DNA of 11,039 nt from Bifidobacteriaceae bacterium (GTDB lineage: Bacteria > Actinomycetota > Actinomycetes > Actinomycetales > WQXJ01), in assembly GCA_031278075.1 (NCBI GenBank), contig JAITLE010000106.1, positions 1-11,039 of the forward strand, in the 5' to 3' direction. The notes beneath the pieces are model-generated. The model worked only from the letters and a program-made list of their open reading frames with translations. It did not search any database and was not told the DNA's origin. Positions 1-5,703 of the stretch are shown piece after piece (position 1 is the stretch's first letter; each line of letters starts with the position of its first letter). The position numbers and the translations under genes are program-made.

Positions 1-474
1 GAGCTGACGGGGCTGATCGCCCTTTATTCGCTGTCGAAGCAATCGTCCGCGGCCGGGTATCGGGCCGCGTGGCTGGCGGGCGATCCGGCGCTCCTGGCCC
101 GGATCGGCGAGCTTCGCAAACACATGGGCCTGATGACACCGGCTCCGGTCCAGGCGGCCGCGGTGGCGGCCCTCGCCGACACCGGCCATGTCGCTCGAGT
201 GCGGGAGACGTACCGGCGGCGGCGCGTGAAGTTGCTGGACGGCATCGTGCGCGCGGGTTATGTCGTGGAGGAATCAGGCGCGGGGCTTTACCTGTGGTTT
301 ACCACCCCCGATCGACAGGACGGCTGGTCGACCGTCGCGGATCTGGCTGGTCTCGGGATCCTGGTCGCGCCCGGCGCCTTCTACGGGGAGGCCGGACGCC
401 CCTACGTGCGCCTGGCTCTGACCGGGAGCGACGCTGCCGTCGCGGAGGCGGCGGCCCGGCTCGAAGGCGCCTAG
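1..474 (+). CDS. dapC: N-succinyldiaminopimelate aminotransferase DapC, C-terminal part (5' end outside window)
   Basis: This is the last 157 residues of a PLP-dependent class I/II aminotransferase; the frame is open from base 1 and ends at TAG 472-474. The motif SLSKQS (bases 28-45) carries the lysine (codon 37-39) that would form the internal aldimine with PLP. It is followed by AGYRAAW, the arginine-bearing stretch that normally follows the lysine in this fold. Near the end, YVRLALTG holds the arginine (codon 409-411) expected to bind the substrate carboxylate. The wording around the lysine and the segment MTPAPVQAA match actinobacterial succinyldiaminopimelate transaminases, which make N-succinyl-LL-2,6-diaminopimelate for the lysine and peptidoglycan DAP branch in the cytoplasm. 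The internal methionine at 124 is not the start, because the lysine motif lies upstream of it. A related class I aminotransferase of other specificity cannot be fully excluded without the N-terminal half. The next gene in the same direction is citrate synthase. Confidence 0.85.
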   Translation, partial: ELTGLIALYSLSKQSSAAGYRAAWLAGDPALLARIGELRKHMGLMTPAPVQAAAVAALADTGHVARVRETYRRRRVKLLDGIVRAGYVVEESGAGLYLWFTTPDRQDGWSTVADLAGLGILVAPGAFYGEAGRPYVRLALTGSDAAVAEAAARLEGA

Positions 475-484
475 GACGGGCGCC

Positions 485-510
485 GCGGCCGGGTGGGGGC
501 GGCCGGCCGC
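485..510 (+). terminator. possible stem-loop after dapC
   Basis: Bases 485-492 (GCGGCCGG) and 503-510 (CCGGCCGC) are perfect 8-base inverted arms around a 10-base loop. They start 10 bases after the dapC stop. No T tract follows, so this is at best a GC-hairpin terminator. In DNA this GC-rich such palindromes can arise by chance. Confidence 0.3.
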
Positions 511-546
511 GATCCAGGCGCCGGCCAGGTCCCATGACGCCTGGTG

Positions 547-552
547 CATAAT
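547..552 (+). promoter_or_regulatory. candidate -10 box for gltA
   Basis: CATAAT matches five of six bases of the sigma-70-type -10 consensus. It lies in a short AT-richer island (about 546-567) within otherwise very GC-rich DNA, 48 bases before the gltA start. No convincing -35 box is seen 16-18 bases upstream (around 523-529), so the call rests on the -10 box and its position. Confidence 0.35.
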
Positions 553-585
553 GTCCCAATAAAGGCCTGGTCACGTGCCGACTAA

Positions 586-593
586 GAGGAGGT
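586..593 (+). promoter_or_regulatory. strong ribosome binding site of gltA
   Basis: GAGGAGGT closely matches the anti-Shine-Dalgarno complement. It sits 7 bases before the ATG at 601, which fixes the citrate synthase start. Confidence 0.85.
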
Positions 594-600
594 AGCAGAT

Positions 601-1911
601 ATGGCAGCGGCGGAGAACGCCTCGAAAGTGCGTCTGAAGGTGGGGGACAAGTCCCTCGAGTTGGCGACGACTCGCGCCACCGCGGGAGCGGACGGGATCG
701 TGATCTCCCCCCTGATGAGCCGAACCGGCTTGGTCGCACTGGATCCCGGCTATCTCAACACCGCGGCGTGCACCTCGGAGATCACGTTCATCGACGGCGA
801 CGCGGGCGTGTTGCGCTACCGCGGCTACCCGATCGAACAGCTGGCTGAGCGTTCCACGTTCCTAGAGGTGGCGTTGCTGCTGATCAGGGGCGACCTGCCG
901 AGCCGCGCGGAGCTGGAAGGCTTCGAGGCGCGGATCGACAAACACATGTACCTCTCGGACGATTTCCGCCAGATCTTCTCGGTGATGCCGCGGCGGGCGC
1001 ACCCGATGGCGACGCTCGGCGCCGCGATCAACATGATGGCTGGTTTCTACCCCGAGTCGCTGGATCCCCTCGACCCCTCGGCGGTCAGGCTGGCGACCGC
1101 GCTGATGCTCGCGAAAATGCCCACGATCATCAGTTATATCTACCGCCGCGCCCAAGGCAACGCGCTGCTCTACCCGCAACAAGGGCAGAGCTACATTCAG
1201 AACTTCGCGCGCATGACTTTCCAATTGCCCGGCGAACGTTTCGACGTGCCGGATGTGTTTTATAGGGCGCTGGACACGTTGCTGATCTTGCACGCCGACC
1301 ACGAGCAGAATTGTTCCACATCGTCGGTGCGCATGATCGGCTCGGCGCGGACCAACCTTTTCATGTCGGTGGCTGGCGGGGTGGCGGCGCTGTCCGGCCC
1401 GCTGCACGGCGGCGCCAACGAGTCTGTCCTCGAGATGCTCTCCCACATCCGCGACAACGGCATCTCGCCGAAGGAATTCATGGCCAAGGTCAAGAACAAG
1501 TCCGCGGGCGCCCGGTTGATGGGGTTCGGCCATCGCGTCTACAAGAGCTACGATCCACGCGCCGCGATCGTCAAGAAGTTGGCCGATGCCGTCCTCGAGG
1601 CTTTGGGTGTCCGCGACGAGTTGTTGGACATCGCGCATGAGGTGGAGCAAGTCGCGCTTTCGGACGACTATTTCGCCGAGCGCCGGCTCTACCCGAACGT
1701 CGACTTTTACACTGGGATCATCTACCGGGCGATGGGTTTCCCCGGCTCGATGTTCACACCGTTGTTCGCCCTGGGGCGCCTGCCGGGCTGGATCGCTCAG
1801 TGGCGGGAAATGATCAACGACCCGGCGGGTCGGATCGGCCGGCCGCGCCAGGTCTATGTGGGCTTAGGCGAACGGGACTACGTCCCGCTCGGCGAACGCG
1901 GCGACGACTGA
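601..1911 (+). CDS. gltA: citrate synthase, type II (hexameric GltA class)
   Basis: This 436-residue cytoplasmic enzyme condenses acetyl-CoA and oxaloacetate to citrate and CoA at the entry of the TCA cycle. Its length fits the type II class, with the extra N-terminal beta-rich domain (residues about 10-65) before the large helical domain. The three catalytic residues are in their family contexts: His269 in PLHGGAN, His311 in GFGHRVYKSYDPR and Asp368 in NVDFYTG. They correspond to E. coli His264, His305 and Asp362. HADHEQNCSTSSVR (231-244) and PGSMFTPLFALGR (381-393) are further family signatures. The start is set by the strong ribosome binding site at 586-593. The 126-base gap after dapC, with a possible hairpin and a -10-like box, suggests its own promoter. 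Nothing in the reading frame looks damaged. The alternative of a 2-methylcitrate synthase is less likely given the length and N-terminal domain. Confidence 0.97.
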   Translation: MAAAENASKVRLKVGDKSLELATTRATAGADGIVISPLMSRTGLVALDPGYLNTAACTSEITFIDGDAGVLRYRGYPIEQLAERSTFLEVALLLIRGDLPSRAELEGFEARIDKHMYLSDDFRQIFSVMPRRAHPMATLGAAINMMAGFYPESLDPLDPSAVRLATALMLAKMPTIISYIYRRAQGNALLYPQQGQSYIQNFARMTFQLPGERFDVPDVFYRALDTLLILHADHEQNCSTSSVRMIGSARTNLFMSVAGGVAALSGPLHGGANESVLEMLSHIRDNGISPKEFMAKVKNKSAGARLMGFGHRVYKSYDPRAAIVKKLADAVLEALGVRDELLDIAHEVEQVALSDDYFAERRLYPNVDFYTGIIYRAMGFPGSMFTPLFALGRLPGWIAQWREMINDPAGRIGRPRQVYVGLGERDYVPLGERGDD

Positions 1912-1952
1912 CCGCCTGGACGTCAGGGCGCGGCCGGGGCGCCAGCGGTTTG

Positions 1953-1961
1953 TGGCAAGAT
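1953..1961 (+). promoter_or_regulatory. weak extended -10-like element upstream of the surface protein gene
   Basis: TGGCAAGAT reads as an extended -10 (TG, one base, then CAAGAT). It is 67 bases before the ATG at 2028, in the 116-base gap after gltA. The hexamer matches the consensus at only three positions and no -35 was found, so this is tentative. A weak 5-bp hairpin (1927-1943) lies just upstream and might end gltA transcription. Confidence 0.2.
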
Positions 1962-2014
1962 GGGCTCGGCGTTGATTCGGTGGTGAGACGGCGCCACGCC
2001 ACATGAAGCACGAG

Positions 2015-2019
2015 AGAGG
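2015..2019 (+). promoter_or_regulatory. ribosome binding site of the surface protein gene
   Basis: AGAGG ends 8 bases before the ATG at 2028 and supports that start. The start is also supported by the signal peptide that follows. Confidence 0.55.
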
Positions 2020-2027
2020 CCCCCGAC

Positions 2028-4757
2028 ATGTCGATTAATCGGACGACTCGCAGCACCGCCGTTGTAGAACGCTCGCAGGACGGAACGCCTGGTCGGCGCT
2101 GGCGTCTCGCTGGCTCGCTAGGTCTGGTCGTCGCTCTGGCGGCGGCGCTGGCGCCGTTGTTCCCGCAGTCCGCGCCGGCGGCGAGCAGCGACACGGTGAT
2201 CGATCTGACGGACAGTTCGACCATGGAAGGCGACGGTTGGAGGTTCCTGGACGGTCTCTTCACCATCTTGGATGGCGCGGATGTCACAGTCACGGGTTCG
2301 ACGGATGAGTTCCGCGTCATCGTGGCGTCAGGCGCCACTGCGACGGTGACCCTCGAGAACGCGACCATCGATTTCAGCGGCTCGTGGTCTGACACCCCGT
2401 TCAGCGTGGCGTCAGGCGCCGCTGTGACGGTGAAGCTGTCCGGTGTCAACACGTTGAAGGCGTCTGGCGACAAGGCGGCTCTGCATGTTCCGGCTGGCGC
2501 GAGCCTCTATCTCACGAGCGCGGCGGGCGACGGCCAGTATGCGGGCACGCTGAACGCGGCCATGTCGAACTCTGAGGCCGCCGGCATCGGCGGCGGCTTC
2601 GAGGAGGACGCCGGTGTCATCACCATCGCCGGCGGCACGGTGAACGCGGTGGGCGGCGCCTCGGCTGCCGGCATCGGCGGCGGCTACGGGGGATCGGGTG
2701 GAACGATCTCGATCACTGGCGGCCTTGTGACCGCCACCGCGGTGGCCAGCTGGGATGACCCGGCCGCGATCGGCGGCGGCGGCCTCGGCGGCGCCGGGAC
2801 CATCACTATCTCCGGCGGCGTGGTCGTCGCGCTCGCCGGCGAGAACGCCGCTGGCATCGGCGGGGGTTCCGACAGCGTCGCTGGCAGCGTGACGATCACC
2901 GGCGGCACGGTGATCAGCTCCGCCCAGGGCATCGGCATCAGCAGCGCCGCCGGCCTCACTGACGTCACCATCAGCGGTTCTCCTGTGATCCTTGCCACAG
3001 CGGCGAACGGTCACACCTCGAACGGCGCTGGCGGCGTGCTGTTGGGCGGCGCTGTGGCGATCTCGACCAGCGAGCCTTACTCCCTGACGTTGGGCGCTGA
3101 CTTGGTGGTGCCCGCGGGGGCGACGTTGACGGCGCCGCCGGGCTGGAAACTCGATCTGGGGACTCACACACTGGAGGTGGCGGCCGGCGGCACGCTCGAT
3201 GTCCTGGGCGAGCTTCATGTGCCAAGCGGCGGGACGCTGAACAACAGCGGCGCTGTCGTGGTCGGCGACGGCGCCACCGTGACCATCGAGGGCCTCCTGA
3301 CCGGCGCCAAGCTGGGTGGCGCGCCGGTGTCCGGGCCCCCGGTGTTGGCCTCGTCGACCGCGACCAGCTTGACTGTGGCGCCTGTCGCGCTTGGGGCCCA
3401 GACCGGTCAGACCGTCGAATACGCGATCGCCGAGTCCCCGGTCACGCCATCGACCTGGCAAGCCGGCACGACTTGGACGGGCCTTACTCCGGGCGCCAGC
3501 TACTTTGTCTTCGCTCGTTCTGCGGACAACAGCGTCTTCGACGCTGGGGCGCCGCTCGCGGCAGAGTTGGCGACTGCGGCGACGGTGGGAGCGGCGCTGT
3601 CGGGTGTGGTGGCTCCGGTGGCGGGCGTCGCGGCTGTCTCCACCATTGAGACAGATGAGTACTCGGGTGTGGTGTCGTGGTCGCCGCCTCCTCCTGCCGG
3701 GGTGTTCGCCCCGGGCGAGGCGTACACAGCGGAAGTGGTTTTGACGGCGAAGCTGGGTTGGACGTTTGAGGGCGTCGGCGAGGATTCGTACCAGGTGGAT
3801 GGCGCGTCGAGTGTGACGAACGCGGCGGATAGCGGCGTGGTGACGGTGGTGTTCCCGGCCACGGGCGCGACGGTTGACCCGGTGTTGTCGGGTTTGGTGG
3901 CGCCGGTGGCGGGCGCGGTCCCGGTGTCGAGCCTCGAGACAGATGAATACGAGGGTGTGGTCGTCTGGTCGCCGCGGATGGTCGACGGCGTCTTCGACCC
4001 GGGTCAGGAGTACACGGCTCGGGTGTTGTTGACGGCGAAGCCGGGTTGGACGTTCGTGGGTGTCGGCGCGAATTCGTACCAGGTGGTCGGCGCCTCGAGT
4101 GTGGAGAACAACGCGGACGCCGGTGTGCTGACGGTGGTGTTCCCGGCGACGGGATCGCTCGACAAGACCGCTCTGGACGCGGTGTTGGACCAGGCGCGGG
4201 GGATAACCCGGACCTACCAGACCACTGAGACATGGGACGCTTTGCAAGCCGCGATCCTGGCTGGTGAGGCCGTGAGCGCGGACGTGGCCGCCAGCCAGCC
4301 CGCGATCACCGACGCGGCGGCGGCGATCGCCGGCGCGATCGCGGCGCTGCGCCACGACTATCCGGTGTTGGCCCCGTTCGGCGTGTGGAGCGGTGAAGGC
4401 GACGCGGCGGCGCAGGTGGATGTGGATTCCGCGAAGCTCACGCGATTCGTCTTGGACGGCGTCGAAGTTCCGGCCGCTGAATACTCGGCCACGGGGAACC
4501 CGCTGGTGTTGACGCTGCCCGAGGCCTATCTTGCGACCCTGGCGCCGGGCGAACACGACTTCTACGCCGAGTTCAGCGATGGGACGGCCGGCCCGCTGGC
4601 GCTCACCGTGACGGCCCCGGCGCCCAGCCCCAGCCCCAGCGATCCTGGCTCTGGCACGTTGCCTGTGACCGGCGGCGCAGCCTTGCCGCCGTTGGTGTTG
4701 GCGGCCGTGTTGCTGGTCACCGCGGGTGTGTTGCTTCGTTCTAGGGCCTACCGCTGA
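2028..4757 (+). CDS. secreted, sortase-anchored (LPVTG) surface protein with beta-helix repeats, duplicated module and FIVAR-like segment
   Basis: The 909-residue protein begins with a positively charged N-terminus (RRWR at 23-26) and a hydrophobic stretch (about 27-45) ending in SAPAAS, a signal peptide with cleavage near residue 51. Residues about 55-425 are rich in Gly, Thr and Val with short repeated strand-turn units and AGIGGG loops, which suggests a right-handed parallel beta-helix. Residues about 436-515 look like an Fn3/Ig-type domain (LTPGASYFVFARSADNS). Two near-identical 90-residue modules follow (524-613 and 620-709). Residues 711-774 resemble a FIVAR helical repeat. Residues about 780-861 form a beta-rich domain resembling X2/Ig-like modules of surface proteins. 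A Pro/Ser spacer (APSPSPS) leads to LPVTG (878-882), a hydrophobic segment (about 885-903) and the short basic tail RSRAYR, which is a complete cell-wall sorting signal. The role is probably adhesion or carbohydrate contact on the cell wall, and no catalytic motif is visible. The gene stands alone between gltA and the convergent regulator gene. Confidence 0.88.
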   Translation: MSINRTTRSTAVVERSQDGTPGRRWRLAGSLGLVVALAAALAPLFPQSAPAASSDTVIDLTDSSTMEGDGWRFLDGLFTILDGADVTVTGSTDEFRVIVASGATATVTLENATIDFSGSWSDTPFSVASGAAVTVKLSGVNTLKASGDKAALHVPAGASLYLTSAAGDGQYAGTLNAAMSNSEAAGIGGGFEEDAGVITIAGGTVNAVGGASAAGIGGGYGGSGGTISITGGLVTATAVASWDDPAAIGGGGLGGAGTITISGGVVVALAGENAAGIGGGSDSVAGSVTITGGTVISSAQGIGISSAAGLTDVTISGSPVILATAANGHTSNGAGGVLLGGAVAISTSEPYSLTLGADLVVPAGATLTAPPGWKLDLGTHTLEVAAGGTLDVLGELHVPSGGTLNNSGAVVVGDGATVTIEGLLTGAKLGGAPVSGPPVLASSTATSLTVAPVALGAQTGQTVEYAIAESPVTPSTWQAGTTWTGLTPGASYFVFARSADNSVFDAGAPLAAELATAATVGAALSGVVAPVAGVAAVSTIETDEYSGVVSWSPPPPAGVFAPGEAYTAEVVLTAKLGWTFEGVGEDSYQVDGASSVTNAADSGVVTVVFPATGATVDPVLSGLVAPVAGAVPVSSLETDEYEGVVVWSPRMVDGVFDPGQEYTARVLLTAKPGWTFVGVGANSYQVVGASSVENNADAGVLTVVFPATGSLDKTALDAVLDQARGITRTYQTTETWDALQAAILAGEAVSADVAASQPAITDAAAAIAGAIAALRHDYPVLAPFGVWSGEGDAAAQVDVDSAKLTRFVLDGVEVPAAEYSATGNPLVLTLPEAYLATLAPGEHDFYAEFSDGTAGPLALTVTAPAPSPSPSDPGSGTLPVTGGAALPPLVLAAVLLVTAGVLLRSRAYR
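2580..2867 (+). repeat. degenerate AGIGGG-type repeats encoding beta-helix turns
   Basis: The encoded hexapeptide AGIGGG occurs at residues 185-190, 214-219 and 275-280, and AAIGGG at 246-251, a spacing of 29-32 residues. Each is followed by a strand pattern such as GVITIAGGTV, GTISITGGLV, GTITISGGVV or GSVTITGGTV. The DNA repeats too: GCCGGCATCGGCGGCGGC is identical at 2580-2597 and 2667-2684. The period suits stacked coils in a beta-helix. Confidence 0.8.
3597..4154 (+). repeat. tandem duplication of a 90-residue extracellular module
   Basis: Bases 3597-3866 and 3885-4154 encode two modules of equal length (residues 524-613 and 620-709), with a six-residue linker between them. Both start LSG(V/L)VAPVAG, carry ETDEY, GEAYTAEVVLTAK versus GQEYTARVLLTAK, GWTF and SYQV, and end VVFPATG. 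Similar repeat modules occur in many Gram-positive surface proteins. The DNA of the two copies stays very similar, especially at the module ends (TGACGGTGGTGTTCCCGGC in both), pointing to internal duplication. Confidence 0.85.
4659..4739 (+). other. cell-wall sorting signal (LPVTG, hydrophobic segment, basic tail)
   Basis: Codons 4659-4673 encode LPVTG. They are followed by a hydrophobic stretch and then arginines at the C-terminus, the standard arrangement for sortase cleavage between Thr and Gly and covalent linkage to the wall. It implies a housekeeping sortase encoded elsewhere in the genome. Confidence 0.9.
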
Positions 4758-4797
4758 TCCTCAACCGAGCGACGATCCCGTCCGGTCGCGCCAACGT

Positions 4798-5703
4798 CTA
4801 GCGGCTGCTTTTCGGGGGCCGACCGGGCGGTATGCGGTGGTGCTGGACGGCATCGTACGTCCGTTTCAGCGACTGCGACGCTTGGTCATAAACTCGCTGG
4901 ACCAGCCGGATGAACAGGATGTCGATCACCGCTAGTTGGGCGATCCGGGAGGACATGGCGCCGGAACGGAACTTGGTTTCGCGGGCCATCGTCAGCAACG
5001 CCTCGTCCGCGAGTTCCGCCAAAGGCGAGTCTGGATAGTTGGTGATCGCCACCGTGGTGGCGCCGGTGCTCGCGGCGACCTCCAGGGCGTGATTCGTCTC
5101 AATGGTCAAGCCCGTGTAGGAGACGGCGATCGCGACCGAGCGCGGCGTCAACAGCGCCGCCGAAGTCAAGGCCAAATGGGCGTCAGACCAGGCGAACGCC
5201 AACAAGCCGATCCGGTGCAACTTTTGTTGCATGTCCTGGCAGGCCAGAGCCGAAGAGCCAATGCCGTACAACTCGATGCGGTCGGCTTCCGCCATCGCGG
5301 AGACCACCCGTTCGACAGCGGCCAAATCCAAGAACTGGGCGGTTTGCTCAATGGTCCTGGCCTCGTTATACGCGACCTTCGCCACCACCTGTTCGGCGGT
5401 GTCGGACTCGTTTATCTCGCCATGCTCGATCGAGAACCGGTCCCTTTGGCTCTCCTCCCGGTCCACCGAGCGAGCCATCGCCAAACGGAACTCGCGATAT
5501 CCCGAGTAGCCGAGGTTCTTGCAAAACCGCAGGATGGTCGACTGCGATGTGCCGGTGCTGTCCGCCAACTGTCCGATCGCCATCTCCAGCACCGCCTCAG
5601 GGTTGTCCAGGACGAAGCGGGCGACCAGGCGCTCGCCCTTCCTAAGCGACGGTTCAGCCTGGCGGATCGCGACCCAGGCGTCGGCTGTCATATTCCCTAC
5701 CAT
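4798..5703 (-). CDS. murR: MurR/RpiR-family transcriptional regulator (HTH plus SIS sugar-phosphate domain)
   Basis: This 301-residue protein has the two-domain plan of the RpiR family. An N-terminal HTH (about residues 5-80; IGQLADSTGTSQSTILRFCK with LGYSGYREFR after it) binds DNA. A C-terminal SIS domain (about 125-265) senses a sugar phosphate. GIGSSALACQDM (147-158), VSYTGLTIET (194-203) and SGAMSSRIAQLAV (247-259) are the phosphosugar-pocket and helix signatures of the SIS fold. It is the last gene of the minus-strand operon and its ATG overlaps the end of the kinase-hydrolase gene by 7 bases (5697-5703). No ribosome binding site precedes that ATG. The alternative ATG at 5691 has AGGGA only 2 bases away, which is too close, so translational coupling is likely. 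The symbol murR is inferred from context: probable murQ and an amino-sugar kinase are in the same operon, and MurR of E. coli responds to MurNAc-6-phosphate. Another phosphosugar effector is possible. Confidence 0.9.
   Translation of the reverse strand: MVGNMTADAWVAIRQAEPSLRKGERLVARFVLDNPEAVLEMAIGQLADSTGTSQSTILRFCKNLGYSGYREFRLAMARSVDREESQRDRFSIEHGEINESDTAEQVVAKVAYNEARTIEQTAQFLDLAAVERVVSAMAEADRIELYGIGSSALACQDMQQKLHRIGLLAFAWSDAHLALTSAALLTPRSVAIAVSYTGLTIETNHALEVAASTGATTVAITNYPDSPLAELADEALLTMARETKFRSGAMSSRIAQLAVIDILFIRLVQRVYDQASQSLKRTYDAVQHHRIPPGRPPKSSR

Noticed and set aside
69..551. A 160-codon plus-strand open frame over dapC
   Set aside because: It is in another frame from the aminotransferase motifs and has Arg/Gly/Pro-rich shadow composition.
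862..1650. A 262-codon minus-strand open frame opposite citrate synthase
   Set aside because: It is a His/Arg/Val-rich antisense shadow. The plus strand has all three catalytic residues of citrate synthase in context.
2412..4556. A 714-codon open frame on the minus strand opposite the surface protein gene
   Set aside because: Its translation is an Arg/His-rich composition typical of an antisense shadow in high-GC DNA. The plus-strand gene has a signal peptide, repeats and a sorting signal, so it is the real one.
4769..4789. Hairpin (GCGAC/GTCGC) between the convergent surface protein and regulator genes, considered as a bidirectional terminator
   Set aside because: The stem is only 5 bp with an 11-base loop and no T tract, so it is not distinguishable from chance at this GC content.
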